Made by a program: the position numbers and the translations under genes
Notes under the pieces: model-generated
Databases searched by the model: none
Seen by the model: the letters and a program-made list of their open reading frames with translations, nothing else
What the model was told of the DNA's origin: nothing
From: Petrotoga mobilis SJ95
Lineage (GTDB): Bacteria; Thermotogota; Thermotogae; Petrotogales; Petrotogaceae
Length of the DNA: 64,000 nt
Assembly (NCBI RefSeq): GCF_000018605.1
Contig: NC_010003.1
Coordinates: 1,464,501 to 1,528,500, forward strand
Reading direction: 5' to 3'
Shown here: piece by piece, positions 34,621 to 43,882 of the stretch
Numbering within the stretch: the stretch's first letter is position 1
Layout of the letters: every line of letters begins with the position of its first letter

Positions 34621-34644
34621 CAAATTTAATAGACATTATTGTGA

Positions 34645-34676
34645 GGCGGGCTGCGGGGCAAAGGGGTGCAAAAGCA
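34645..34676 (+). repeat. GC-rich repeat fragment between cheA and cheW
   Basis: GGCGGGCTGCGGGGCAAAGG followed by GGTGCAAAAGC aligns with the reverse complement of the 31-bp module, with some substitutions. It lies between two genes that are adjacent in the chemotaxis operon and is the only copy of the family in the motility block. Confidence 0.6.
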
Positions 34677-34732
34677 AGTTTTTAAACTTCGAAAGGTATT
34701 ATAAAAAGTTGTAAAAGAGGGGGAAAAATTTG

Positions 34733-35158
34733 ATGGAAGACGTTCTTTCTTTCAAAATTGTGGATCAAGAATATGCTTTACCAATAGAGAATATAGAAAG
34801 TGTTGTTGATAAGACTGATGTAACACCCGTTCCAAATTCAAAATACTTCGTAGTTGGTTTAATCAATTTACGAGGAAGAATAGTTCCTGTTATCGAATTA
34901 ACTAAGATTTTAGGGATTGAAGTTCCAGAAGACCACATCTATCAAAATATCCTTGTTTTAAAAATAAACGAAGAGGAAATAGGAATGTATGTAGATGAAG
35001 TTGAAAACGTTCTTTCCATAGATCCTGAAAAGTTGGAAAAATTTCAATCAAAAGAGTCAGTTTATTCGGATAAAGTTAAAGGCGTTATAAAGATAGAAAA
35101 TAGGTTGATAGTATATTTAGATTTAGAAAGTGTCTTAGAGGCTGAGTTAGAAAAGTAA
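34733..35158 (+). CDS. cheW: Chemotaxis adaptor CheW
   Basis: Couples CheA to chemoreceptors. The 141 residues have the SH3-like fold signature: LSFKIVDQEYALPIENIESVV at the start (given in part as FKIVDQEYALPIENI), VGLINLRGRIVPVIEL and the strand LRGRIVPVI found in all CheW proteins. The ATG at 34733 has AGAGGGGG upstream with 10-nt spacing; a TTG directly before it is less likely. cheY follows 28 bp later. Confidence 0.97.
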   Translation: MEDVLSFKIVDQEYALPIENIESVVDKTDVTPVPNSKYFVVGLINLRGRIVPVIELTKILGIEVPEDHIYQNILVLKINEEEIGMYVDEVENVLSIDPEKLEKFQSKESVYSDKVKGVIKIENRLIVYLDLESVLEAELEK

Positions 35159-35186
35159 AAATTTTAAAGTCTTCGGAGGTGTTTTA

Positions 35187-35546
35187 ATGGCTAAAACTGT
35201 CTTAATAGTGGATGATGCTGCTTTTATGAGAATGATGTTAAAAGACATATTAACTAAAGCAAATTATGAAGTAGTAGGGGAAGCTAGCAACGGTCAAGAA
35301 GCGGTTGAAAAGTATCAAGAGCTGAAACCAAATTTTGTGACAATGGATATAACTATGCCCATTAAAGATGGTATTCAAGCTATAAAAGAGATAAAGAAAA
35401 TAGACCCTAACGCTAAGATTATAGTTTGCAGTGCTATGGGGCAGCAAGCTATGGTTATAGAATCGATTCAGGCTGGTGCCAAGGATTTTATTGTAAAACC
35501 ATTCCAGGCTAATAGGGTTATAGAAGCCTTACAAAAATTGGAGTAG
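35187..35546 (+). CDS. cheY: Chemotaxis response regulator CheY
   Basis: Phospho-CheY binds the switch to change rotation. A single receiver domain of 119 residues: acidic pair Asp9-Asp10, phosphorylation site Asp54 in VTMDITMP, Ser82 in VCSAMG, and Lys104 in VKPF. All conserved receiver residues are present and there is no output domain. ATG at 35187 after CGGAGGTGTTTTA. fliO begins 5 bp after the stop. Confidence 0.98.
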   Translation: MAKTVLIVDDAAFMRMMLKDILTKANYEVVGEASNGQEAVEKYQELKPNFVTMDITMPIKDGIQAIKEIKKIDPNAKIIVCSAMGQQAMVIESIQAGAKDFIVKPFQANRVIEALQKLE

Positions 35547-35551
35547 CTTAA

Positions 35552-35935
35552 ATGCCCACTAACTATGCAACGCCGACCAATAATTTGGTTAATGTATCAT
35601 TTTGGTTTGTAGCCATAATTTTACTCATCATACTTCTTGTGGTATTTTATTATATACTGGCTAAAACATTAAAAAAGGGCCCTAAAAGCAAAGAAGTTAA
35701 GATGGTAAAAAAATACTATCTAGATAGGAATTTATACGTTGGAGTATTGAAAGTTTTTAAAGAATATTACCTTATTTTGGCTACTTCCAATTCCAGTGAA
35801 ATAGTAAGAAAATTAGAAGAAGAAGAGGTTCAAGAAATTATGAATGAACATCCTAAATTTCTTGAAACCTTTTCAAATATATTGAAAAAAGATAAAATTC
35901 CAAGGGGAAGGGAAGAGAAAAAATTAGAAAAGTAA
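35552..35935 (+). CDS. fliO: Flagellar export gate assembly protein FliO
   Basis: Helps assemble the FliP ring of the export gate. The 127 residues have a short N-terminal outer segment, one membrane helix (about 16-38, FWFVAIILLIILLVVFYYIL), and a basic cytoplasmic region. Assignment rests on this layout and on the position directly before fliP-fliQ-fliR. ATG at 35552, 5 bp after cheY. The stop codon overlaps the likely fliP start region by 13 bp. Confidence 0.85.
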   Translation: MPTNYATPTNNLVNVSFWFVAIILLIILLVVFYYILAKTLKKGPKSKEVKMVKKYYLDRNLYVGVLKVFKEYYLILATSNSSEIVRKLEEEEVQEIMNEHPKFLETFSNILKKDKIPRGREEKKLEK

Positions 35936-36690
35936 AGACGATAATAACCCTTATTCTTTTTATCCTAGCTTTTAGCTTAGTTTTTTCTCAAAATACCGTT
36001 CAACTCCCAGGGGTAGATATACAAATAAACCCAAATGAAGAAGTTAATACTTTAACGCCGACGTTGACAATACTTTTAATAGTAACTGTTTTGTCCTTAG
36101 CCCCAGGGTTTTTAATGTTATTTACTTCATTTACAAGAATAGTTGTGGTGTTAAGTTTTTTGAGACAGGCAATGGGCACTAGGCAAGCACCTCCAAATCA
36201 AGTAATGTTGGCTTTGGCCCTTTTTTTGACTATAATGATAATGTTCCCAGTTTTTAATGGGGTGTATCAAGAGGCGATTATTCCGTACAATCAAAATGAA
36301 ATTAGTTACGAAGAAGCTATACAAATTAGTTGGCTACAATTCAAAGATTTCATGATTTCAGAGATTGTAGCCCATAAAAATGAAGACGATATCTATATGC
36401 TTTCATCTTCAATGAATGTAGAGATAGATAATATCGAAGAAACTCCTTTTCAAATTCTGGTACCTGCCTTTGCAATAAGTGAGTTAGAAATTGCCTTTAA
36501 AATGAGTATATTGCTCTATTTACCTTTTATAATAGTAGATATGGTGGTAGCGAGTATTCTGTTATCTATGGGGATGATCATGATACCTCCGATTCTGATT
36601 TCTTTACCTTTTAAAATAATGATTTTTGTAATGGTAAATGGATGGGACCTCATAATTGGTGGATTAGTGAGGAGTTTTGTGGGAGGATGA
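35923..36690 (+). CDS. fliP: Flagellar export gate protein FliP, probable non-standard start
   Basis: Forms the core ring of the flagellar export gate with FliQ and FliR. The mature part is typical: LAPGFLMLFTSFTRIVVVLSFLRQ (in part TSFTRIVVVLSFLRQAMG), APPNQVMLALALFLT and LPFKIMIFVMVNGW. The frame is open upstream to 35896 and encodes a clear cleavable signal peptide (IITLILFILAFSLVFSQ), as in other FliP proteins. No ATG, GTG or TTG precedes this segment. The best candidate is the ATT at 35923, with GGGAAGGGAAG shortly upstream, overlapping the fliO end. The first standard start is the TTG at 36064, which would remove the signal peptide. Function is certain; the start is not. Confidence 0.9.
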   Translation: MRKVKTIITLILFILAFSLVFSQNTVQLPGVDIQINPNEEVNTLTPTLTILLIVTVLSLAPGFLMLFTSFTRIVVVLSFLRQAMGTRQAPPNQVMLALALFLTIMIMFPVFNGVYQEAIIPYNQNEISYEEAIQISWLQFKDFMISEIVAHKNEDDIYMLSSSMNVEIDNIEETPFQILVPAFAISELEIAFKMSILLYLPFIIVDMVVASILLSMGMIMIPPILISLPFKIMIFVMVNGWDLIIGGLVRSFVGG

Positions 36691-36694
36691 TCTC

Positions 36695-36961
36695 ATGAGC
36701 GAAGAGGTACTAATAGAGATTTTTGAAAACGGTATAATGCTTTTTCTAAAAGTGGTCTCTCCAATTTTAATAATAAGTGTGGCGGTAGGGTTGATTATTA
36801 GTATATTTCAAGCCGTTACACAGCTTCACGAGCAGACGTTGACATTTGCTCCTAAAATTATAATAACTTTTTTAGCGTTGGTTTTGATGTTCTCTTGGAT
36901 AATGCAAAATTTATCAGATTTTTCATTCGAGTTATTCACTTATTATTTAGGGATGATTTAG
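36695..36961 (+). CDS. fliQ: Flagellar export gate protein FliQ
   Basis: Small two-helix subunit of the export gate. From the ATG at 36695 it has 88 residues, the standard size; GGGAGG (36681-36686) lies upstream, and the in-frame TTG at 36677 lies before that site. Typical motifs are VGLIISIFQAVTQLHEQTL and FAPKIIITFLAL. It starts 4 bp after the fliP stop. Confidence 0.97.
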   Translation: MSEEVLIEIFENGIMLFLKVVSPILIISVAVGLIISIFQAVTQLHEQTLTFAPKIIITFLALVLMFSWIMQNLSDFSFELFTYYLGMI

Positions 36962-37735
36962 TTGGAGTTGGAAAATTTAACATACCAACTATGGGTTTAT
37001 TTTTTCATTTTTGCTAGAGTGGCTGGAATCACCTTTTTCATTCCTTTTTTTAGCACTACTTTTGTCCCCGTTCATATAAAAGTTTTTATAACGCTCTTTA
37101 TTTCTTATTTGGTGCTATTTGAGGTTAACGGTACTTTCCCTATAAATTCATCGCCTTTAGTAATAATATTTTATTTGTTGATGAATTTTGTTTTTGGAAG
37201 TAGCGTAGGATTAATAGCTAATATTTTGTTTTATGCCTTTCAATTTGCAGGGGAGACGATAGGTATACAAATGGGATTTGCGATGGCGAATGTTTTTGAT
37301 CCAGTAACTAGCGATGAAGTTTCTTTGGTTTCTGAGCTTTCATTTTTATTCAGTATGTTGCTTTTTTTTATCTTTAAAGGACCTTTAATTTTATACTCAA
37401 TAATTATAGATTCTTTCAACAAGGTTCCCGTGGTTTTTACTCTAGCGCCTGATGGATTTATGGTTTTTTCCCAAAAATTATTTGATGTATTCACTATAGG
37501 ACTTCAACTTTCGATGCCGTTTATTGCATTTATGATCCTTTTGAAAGTTGCTTTGGGAATAGTTTCTAGATTGATCCCACAGGTTAATGTTTTTATGGTG
37601 GGTATCCCACTAGAAATACTGGTAGGATTTTTACTTTTCTTAGGAGTGATATTGATTTGGGAAGATCAGTTTACTACTCTATTCTTTCAACTAATGGAAT
37701 GGATAAAAAATTCAATGATCCTTCTATTTCAATAA
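36962..37735 (+). CDS. fliR: Flagellar export gate protein FliR
   Basis: Completes the FliP-FliQ-FliR gate. The 257 residues form about six membrane segments, with FARVAGITFFIPFFSTTFVP near the start and FAFQFAGETIGIQMGFAMAN-like sequence in the middle (written here as QFAGETIGIQMGFAMAN). The TTG at 36962 directly follows the fliQ stop. The 3' end overlaps flhB. Confidence 0.96.
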   Translation: MELENLTYQLWVYFFIFARVAGITFFIPFFSTTFVPVHIKVFITLFISYLVLFEVNGTFPINSSPLVIIFYLLMNFVFGSSVGLIANILFYAFQFAGETIGIQMGFAMANVFDPVTSDEVSLVSELSFLFSMLLFFIFKGPLILYSIIIDSFNKVPVVFTLAPDGFMVFSQKLFDVFTIGLQLSMPFIAFMILLKVALGIVSRLIPQVNVFMVGIPLEILVGFLLFLGVILIWEDQFTTLFFQLMEWIKNSMILLFQ

Positions 37736-38790
37736 ACCTTCAACTTTTTGCGGATCCAGATAAAACTGAGGATCCAACACCTAGACGTTTAGAAAAAGCT
37801 CGAGAAGAGGGAAACATTCCTCAATCGAATGAATTTAACATGGCGGTTAGTTTTTTATCAATTTCGCTTTTTTTGTGGATAATATTTGAGCCACTCCTTA
37901 ACGATATTTTTAAGGTATTTTATGATTATTTATCTTTAGATTTAGACTATTCACCAACAGATTTGCTTGGATATGAGATTACAGCACACATGAACTTATA
38001 CATAAAATTGATACTGTTTTTTGTCGTTGCCGTTGTAGTTTCTACCCTTTTGGGAATGATCCAAACCAAATTTTTGTTTACTTTTAAATCTTTAAAATTG
38101 GATCTGAGCAAGATAAACCCCATTAAAGGATTCAAAAGGTTATTTTCTTTAAGATCTGTTGTAGAGCTTATAAAGGCCCTTTTAAAATTAACCATATTAG
38201 GATTGTTAACTTACAATATAATAAAGTCCAATTGGTTTAAGATACTCTCGTTGGCAGGGGAAGAAACCGGTTTTTCCTTTAATGTGATTTTTGATTTAGT
38301 TATTAATATACTGTTTCAATTAGGAATAGTCCTACTTCTTCTCAGTTTGTTTGATTTTTGGTATCAGAGGTATGAATATAAAAAAGAGCTAAAAATGAGC
38401 AAGTATGAGGTCAAACAAGAACGAAAAGAAATTGAAGGGAACCCTGAAATTAAACAAAGACAAAGAGAATTGATGAGAAATTTAGCAAGAAGTAGGATGA
38501 TGCAAAAAGTCCCAGAGGCGGATGTTGTTATCACCAACCCTACTCATTATGCCGTTGCGATAGAGTACAAAGCTGAGGAAATGCAGGCGCCCATAGTTGT
38601 AGCAAAAGGAAAAGATGAAGTAGCTTTTAAGATAAGAGAAATTGCCTTTAAACACGGAATTCCTATCTTAGAAAGACCTGCTTTGGCAAGGGAAATTTAT
38701 GAGAAAGTTGAATTAAACGAAGAAATACCAGAAGATCTGTACACCTTGGTTGCAGAGGTACTAGCTTACGTCTACAAACTCAGTTCTTAA
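37699..38790 (+). CDS. flhB: Flagellar export switch protein FlhB
   Basis: Controls the switch from hook to filament export. Four membrane segments lie in the first 215 residues, preceded by INLQLFADPDKTEDPTPRR. The cytoplasmic domain contains the self-cleavage motif NPTH in VVITNPTHYAVAIEY (about residue 280). The start is uncertain: the ATG at 37699 gives 363 residues with a 37-bp overlap into fliR; a TTG at 37657, which has AGGAG 10 nt upstream, would add 14 residues that look unlike FlhB. Confidence 0.95.
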   Translation: MDKKFNDPSISINLQLFADPDKTEDPTPRRLEKAREEGNIPQSNEFNMAVSFLSISLFLWIIFEPLLNDIFKVFYDYLSLDLDYSPTDLLGYEITAHMNLYIKLILFFVVAVVVSTLLGMIQTKFLFTFKSLKLDLSKINPIKGFKRLFSLRSVVELIKALLKLTILGLLTYNIIKSNWFKILSLAGEETGFSFNVIFDLVINILFQLGIVLLLLSLFDFWYQRYEYKKELKMSKYEVKQERKEIEGNPEIKQRQRELMRNLARSRMMQKVPEADVVITNPTHYAVAIEYKAEEMQAPIVVAKGKDEVAFKIREIAFKHGIPILERPALAREIYEKVELNEEIPEDLYTLVAEVLAYVYKLSS

Positions 38791-38808
38791 TTGATTGGGG
38801 GGTTAGCG

Positions 38809-40941
38809 ATGAATTTTACTAGAATAAAAGGGTTAGATGTAATAATTTCCATACTTATTGTTGGAATAGTTGTGTTGATGGTAATACCTATTCCTACCTT
38901 TTTGCTAGACTTTTTGCAACTTTTAAACATAATCATTTCAATAATAATCTTGTTAGCAACCTTATATTTGAAAAGGGCATTGGATATTTCTATTTTTCCG
39001 TCTTTGTTACTGGTCATGACCATCTTTAGGTTGGCATTGAACGTGTCGTCTACTCGTTTGATACTCCTAAACGGTAAAAATTTTGAAGGAAAAGTAATAA
39101 GGGCCTTCGGCGACTTTGTTGTTGGTGGTAATTATATTGTTGGAATCATTATCTTTTTGATCCTTGTTATAATACAATTTCTTGTAATTACTAAAGGAAC
39201 AGAAAGAATATCCGAAGTAGCCGCAAGGTTCACTTTGGATGCCATGCCTGGCAAACAGATGAGTATAGATGCTGACATGTCTTCAGGGTTGATTAATGAA
39301 GAAGAAGCTAGGCAAAGAAGAGAAGACATACGAAGAGAAGCCGACTTTTATGGAGCTATGGATGGAGCTAGTAAATTTGTGAGGGGGGACGCAATAGCCG
39401 GTTTAATAATAACTCTAATAAATTTAGTTGGAGGATTAATAATTGGGATGCTACAGCAGGGACTGACTATCGCAGAGGCAGCGGAAGTATTTGCCTTACT
39501 CACGGTAGGGGATGGACTCGTTGCTCAAATTCCTGCGTTGTTAATTTCAACCTCTGCAGGTATGATAGTATCAAGAGCCGCTTCAAAAGATAATTTTGGG
39601 GTAGATTTAATAAGACAACTTACTTCTGACACGAGAGTTTTAAATATAGCAGGCGGAATAATAATAGTTTTAGGCCTATTAACACCAATCCCAGTTTTTC
39701 CATCGTTGATTTTAGGAGCAGGTTTACTCTTCGTAGCATACGCGAATAGAGCTAACGAAGGCCAGCTAGCTTACGAAACAACAGGTTCTGCTGGTGTAGG
39801 TATGGGAACTTCGGCTGCACCAAAAGCTGAAAAAAGAGGGGTTTCTGGCGGATTTGCACCACCTCTTACAACTCCAGAAGAAGTTTCAGAAGTTTTACAA
39901 GGTGACACAATTGAGGTAGACATTGGCTATGGATTGATACCTTTAGCTGATCCTGATCAAGGTGGAGACCTATTAGATAGGATAACCGTTGTTCGAAAAC
40001 AATTGGCATATGAATTGGGTATAGTCATCTCTCCCATTCGAATAAGAGACAGCGTTCTATTAAGTTCGAACGAATACGTTATTAAATTAAGAGGTGTTGA
40101 AGTTGGTAGATTTGAATTGATCCCCGATAGACTTCTTGCTATAAACTCAGGCATGGCGACTGAAGAATTGCCCGGTATAAAGACAAAAGAGCCTGCCTTC
40201 GGGTTGGTAGCCTTCTGGATAGACGAAAGTTTAAAAGAGGAGGCTATAGAAAAAGGTTACACTACTGTTGATGCCCCCAGTGTTTTCGCCACCCACCTTT
40301 CTGAAACCATCAAAAAATATGCTCATGAAATTATTGGAACCAAAGAAATAGAAATATTGATAGACGGATTGAGAGTTAATTATGCTAATCTAGTAGATAC
40401 ATTAATTCCAACCATGCTAAAAATGCATGAACTAAAAAAAGTTTTGAGTGAACTATTGTATGAAAGAGTTTCAATAAGAAATCTCCCTTTAATTTTTGAA
40501 AGTTTGATAGAGGGAGCTGATAAATATGGGAACAATATAGAGAATTTAGTAGAGTATGTTAGAAGGTCACTGGGAAGGCAAATAGTTGAAAATTTAAAAT
40601 CTGATGATGGAGAATTACACGTCTCGGCTTTGGATCCAACTATAGAGAAAAAATTATCTGAATCGATAAGGGATTCCGATTCGGGAAGGGTTATAATACT
40701 CGAGCCAGAATATTCAAATATTTTAGTACAAAGAATATCAAAGTCTCTGGAAAATATGATGATGAAAGGATTTAACCCTATATTGATTTGTTCTAAAAAC
40801 ATACGATACCCGTTTGCCAGATTTACACTAAAATTTGTTCAAAACATCAGTATTGTAGCATACGAAGAGATACCTTCAGATACCTCTCTCAACGTAAATG
40901 AAATAGTGAAAATAGAAGGTGTGGGATCCAATGCAAATTAA
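38809..40941 (+). CDS. flhA: Flagellar export gate protein FlhA
   Basis: Largest export-gate protein; its cytoplasmic nonameric ring docks export substrates. From the ATG at 38809 (GGGGGG 6 nt upstream) there are 710 residues. The membrane half includes the FHIPEP-type region (LALNVSSTRLILL, RISEVAARFTLDAMPGKQM, DADMSSGLINEEEA). The cytoplasmic half follows a Gly/Ala linker near 330-350. It overlaps the flhF start by 11 bp. Confidence 0.98.
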   Translation: MNFTRIKGLDVIISILIVGIVVLMVIPIPTFLLDFLQLLNIIISIIILLATLYLKRALDISIFPSLLLVMTIFRLALNVSSTRLILLNGKNFEGKVIRAFGDFVVGGNYIVGIIIFLILVIIQFLVITKGTERISEVAARFTLDAMPGKQMSIDADMSSGLINEEEARQRREDIRREADFYGAMDGASKFVRGDAIAGLIITLINLVGGLIIGMLQQGLTIAEAAEVFALLTVGDGLVAQIPALLISTSAGMIVSRAASKDNFGVDLIRQLTSDTRVLNIAGGIIIVLGLLTPIPVFPSLILGAGLLFVAYANRANEGQLAYETTGSAGVGMGTSAAPKAEKRGVSGGFAPPLTTPEEVSEVLQGDTIEVDIGYGLIPLADPDQGGDLLDRITVVRKQLAYELGIVISPIRIRDSVLLSSNEYVIKLRGVEVGRFELIPDRLLAINSGMATEELPGIKTKEPAFGLVAFWIDESLKEEAIEKGYTTVDAPSVFATHLSETIKKYAHEIIGTKEIEILIDGLRVNYANLVDTLIPTMLKMHELKKVLSELLYERVSIRNLPLIFESLIEGADKYGNNIENLVEYVRRSLGRQIVENLKSDDGELHVSALDPTIEKKLSESIRDSDSGRVIILEPEYSNILVQRISKSLENMMMKGFNPILICSKNIRYPFARFTLKFVQNISIVAYEEIPSDTSLNVNEIVKIEGVGSNAN

Positions 40942-42247
40942 AAAACTTACAGTAAAAACAATTTCTGAAGCGATGGAAAAGATAAGAAGAGAATTTGGAG
41001 AAGACGCATATATTTTAGACACAAAAAAAGTAAAAAAGGGGGGCTTCTTTGGAATCGGTGGAGAAAAATACCTTGAAGTAACTGTTTTGAGTGAGGAAAA
41101 TAAAAATTCTCAATACAAGCCTCAAAAAACAAAAAAATACCCGCAAGAATCTGAAAATACCTATACGCTAAACGATCTAATAAAAAGGAATACACCCGAA
41201 TTTTATAGAAAAAAAGAAAGAGAAGAAAAAATATCAACACCTTCGTATTTAAAAAGTGATAAAGAACCTAATTATAAGGATTCGAACGACGATTTAACAG
41301 AGTTTATAAAAACGAGTAGAGAAATATCCTCTAAGATAGACAAAAGTGTAGAATCATTTTATCATCAACACATCCAAAAGGAACCTACTGAAAGTGACAT
41401 CAAAGATAGTTTGAAATTACAAGATCTGATGAATATGGTTGAAAAGTTGAACAAAAAAATGGAAGCGAACGATCTCTATCTTCAAGATATAAAGGATAAA
41501 TTGTACGAAAAATCGTATTCAAGGATTTTTATCGAATCCTTTTTAAACCAATTGAACGATTTAAAAGTTGAAGAAAATTGGCAAAACCAAGAAATTATAA
41601 GAACCAGATTTGAAAAAAAACTTTATCAAAGCTTCGAAATTTTGAATTTTGGTGATATAAAGAATAAAGTTATGTTTATAGGTCCTACAGGAGTTGGAAA
41701 AACGACAACGTTGGCAAAAATAGCCGCTAACTTAAAAAAATTGAATAAAAAAATTGCACTAATTACAATCGACACGTACAGAATAGCTGCAACAGATCAG
41801 TTAAAAACTTATGCAGATATACTAGGTGTTTCGCTTCACATTTGTTATACCCCGTCTGACCTTAAAATTGCTTTGGAATCACTTTTGAATTTTGATGTGA
41901 TTCTAATAGACACAGCTGGAAGAAGCCATAAGAACAATTTACAGATGGGGGAACTAAAAGTGTTCAAAGACGTAGTTGAGCCTGATTACAATATAATGCT
42001 GGTATCCTCCAACACAAATTGTGAAGATATGATGCATATTTACGATAATTTTTCTTATCTAAAACCCAACGCATTAATTTTTACAAAGATGGATGAAACG
42101 TCATCATATGGGCAATTATTTTCTTTTCTGGAATATTCTAAATTACCTTTGTTGGGGATAACAGATGGTCAAAGAGTTCCTGAAGATTTGAAGTTTCCTT
42201 CTAAAGAATGGCTGACTCATGCAGCAGTGGAGGAGGTATTTAAATGA
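40931..42247 (+). CDS. flhF: Flagellar placement GTPase FlhF
   Basis: An SRP-type GTPase that sets flagellar site and number. The N-terminal 230 residues are basic and partly disordered (starting with KKLTVKTISEAMEKIRREFG). The NG domain follows: P-loop FIGPTGVGKTTTLAK near 252-266, DTYRIAATDQL, and IDTAGRS. The ATG at 40931 is favoured, with AAGGTG upstream; an in-frame GTG is at 40919. About 438 residues. The stop overlaps the flhG start (ATGA). Confidence 0.95.
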   Translation: MQIKKLTVKTISEAMEKIRREFGEDAYILDTKKVKKGGFFGIGGEKYLEVTVLSEENKNSQYKPQKTKKYPQESENTYTLNDLIKRNTPEFYRKKEREEKISTPSYLKSDKEPNYKDSNDDLTEFIKTSREISSKIDKSVESFYHQHIQKEPTESDIKDSLKLQDLMNMVEKLNKKMEANDLYLQDIKDKLYEKSYSRIFIESFLNQLNDLKVEENWQNQEIIRTRFEKKLYQSFEILNFGDIKNKVMFIGPTGVGKTTTLAKIAANLKKLNKKIALITIDTYRIAATDQLKTYADILGVSLHICYTPSDLKIALESLLNFDVILIDTAGRSHKNNLQMGELKVFKDVVEPDYNIMLVSSNTNCEDMMHIYDNFSYLKPNALIFTKMDETSSYGQLFSFLEYSKLPLLGITDGQRVPEDLKFPSKEWLTHAAVEEVFK

Positions 42248-43098
42248 ACCGGATATATCGTGATCAAGCAACTGGTTTAAGAGAAGAGTTTTCTAATACA
42301 CAAACAAAAATTATAACAATCGTAAGCGGAAAGGGAGGAGTCGGCAAGTCGGTATTATCAGTGAATATAGCTACTGAGTTAGCCACACATGGGAAACGAA
42401 TACTTTTGTTTGATTCGGATGCCGGTTTCGCGAACGCTTCTATTTTGATGGGAAAAACTGTGAAGGTTACGTTGAGTGAATATATGAGGGGAAATGTAAC
42501 CTTCAACGAGTGTGTTCAAGATACAGAGTACGGTGTTAAGATAATTAGTAGCGGTTTTGATTTCACAGATTGGAAGATCTTTCAAAATAATTTTACCGAT
42601 TCGATCATGGATGAATTTTTAAATTTGTTGAAAGATATCGATTTTTTTATAATAGACGTAGGTGCAGGTTATTCTGAAAAACTCAATAATTTTTATTTAA
42701 ATTCTGATACTATCTTTCTAATAACTGTTCCCGAACCGACGGCGGTAGTTAACGCTTACACCTTGCTGAAAGCTTTATCTGTTTTGAATGTAAATGGGGA
42801 AATAGAGATAATTCTTAACATGATCAAAAATAAAAATGAAGTGGAGATGGTTAAATCCGTCTTAAGTAGAACTGCAAAAAGGTTTTTAAACAGAGAAATA
42901 AATAACTTTCATGAAATTTCTTACGATGAAAACGTTCATATGAGTGTTAAGAGGCAGATACCATTAGTTTCATTGAAAGAAAACAGTAAATTTTCAAAAG
43001 ATATAAAAAAGATTACCTCCAATATATTGAATATAGAAACCTCTTCCCATATTAATTTTACCCAGAGATTGAAAGAGATGTTTGGAAAAGACCATTGA
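42244..43098 (+). CDS. flhG: MinD-like ATPase FlhG (YlxH)
   Basis: Works with FlhF to limit flagellar number. The 284 residues have the deviant Walker A GKGGVGKS (29-36), DSDAGFANASILMG, and FIIDVGAG. The N-terminal 22 residues (MNRIYRDQATGLREE) include the conserved Gln and Leu of the FlhF-activating helix, which activates the FlhF GTPase in B. subtilis. ATG at 42244 after GGAGGAGG. Confidence 0.95.
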   Translation: MNRIYRDQATGLREEFSNTQTKIITIVSGKGGVGKSVLSVNIATELATHGKRILLFDSDAGFANASILMGKTVKVTLSEYMRGNVTFNECVQDTEYGVKIISSGFDFTDWKIFQNNFTDSIMDEFLNLLKDIDFFIIDVGAGYSEKLNNFYLNSDTIFLITVPEPTAVVNAYTLLKALSVLNVNGEIEIILNMIKNKNEVEMVKSVLSRTAKRFLNREINNFHEISYDENVHMSVKRQIPLVSLKENSKFSKDIKKITSNILNIETSSHINFTQRLKEMFGKDH

Positions 43099-43146
43099 TG
43101 TTCGGGGTGGATGAACGCTATAAAATAGATAGAAAAGGGGTTTAAG

Positions 43147-43845
43147 ATGTCTGATTTTGTCGAAAAAGTAAGCTCAAAGAATGTTTTATACACTAATATG
43201 CCCTTGGATTTAGAGATTCAAGAAAAAGGAATTCAAGGAGTTTATAAAAGTATCCTATACGAACATGATCTCAGCAGTAATCTAGCTAAAATTGGAATGC
43301 CGATTTTTAAGGGAGCCTATCTGCAAATTTTTCGAGGTACTAATCTAAAAGTAAGAGCATACTCTTCAAGGGCTGTTTATTTATTCAAAAGCAAAGTTTA
43401 CAGCAGTGGAAAAGAAGGAAATATCAGATACCTTATAATAAACATTCCTGAAACAATTGTTAGAGTGCAAAGAAGGCAACATGCCAGGATCCCTGTTTCT
43501 GAAGAAGGTACCTTTTGTTTCAAAGAAGACCTAGAAAATAGTGAAAGTGAGGAGAACATTCAACCAACAAAATATCGGTTTATGACTAAAGATTTCAGTG
43601 CAGGAGGATTGGCTATCGTTACCTCTAAAGAGATGAAAGTCGGACAAAAGATAATAATAAATTTAGCATTAAAAAATGAGATCAGACTTGAAAACATGGA
43701 ATCCGAGGTTGTTAGGTCTATTGGAAAAACTACAAGTGGTGAATACATTTATGGAATTAAGTTTTTAAACTTAACAAGAGAAAAAGAAGAAGAGCTGGTG
43801 AGGTTCGTTTTCAAATTAGAGCGGGAGTCATTTAAAAAGATTTGA
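43147..43845 (+). CDS. PilZ-domain c-di-GMP-binding protein (YcgR-like)
   Basis: Probably adjusts motility in response to cyclic di-GMP. The N-terminal 100 residues match the YcgR N-domain layout. The PilZ domain has both binding motifs: RVQRRQHARIPV (RxxxR, about 100-111) and DFSAGGLAIV (about 146-155, the D/NxSxxG motif). 232 residues; ATG at 43147 after AAAGGGG. Its place between flhG and cheC supports a flagellar brake or switch role. No diguanylate cyclase is in the window. Confidence 0.9.
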   Translation: MSDFVEKVSSKNVLYTNMPLDLEIQEKGIQGVYKSILYEHDLSSNLAKIGMPIFKGAYLQIFRGTNLKVRAYSSRAVYLFKSKVYSSGKEGNIRYLIINIPETIVRVQRRQHARIPVSEEGTFCFKEDLENSESEENIQPTKYRFMTKDFSAGGLAIVTSKEMKVGQKIIINLALKNEIRLENMESEVVRSIGKTTSGEYIYGIKFLNLTREKEEELVRFVFKLERESFKKI

Positions 43846-43882
43846 TACAGTACCTTTTTCATAACAAAAAGGGGGAAGTTTA

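Noticed and set aside
37657-37698. Upstream TTG start for flhB
   Set aside because: AGGAG is correctly spaced, but the added residues do not resemble FlhB. I kept the ATG at 37699, though the matter is not settled.
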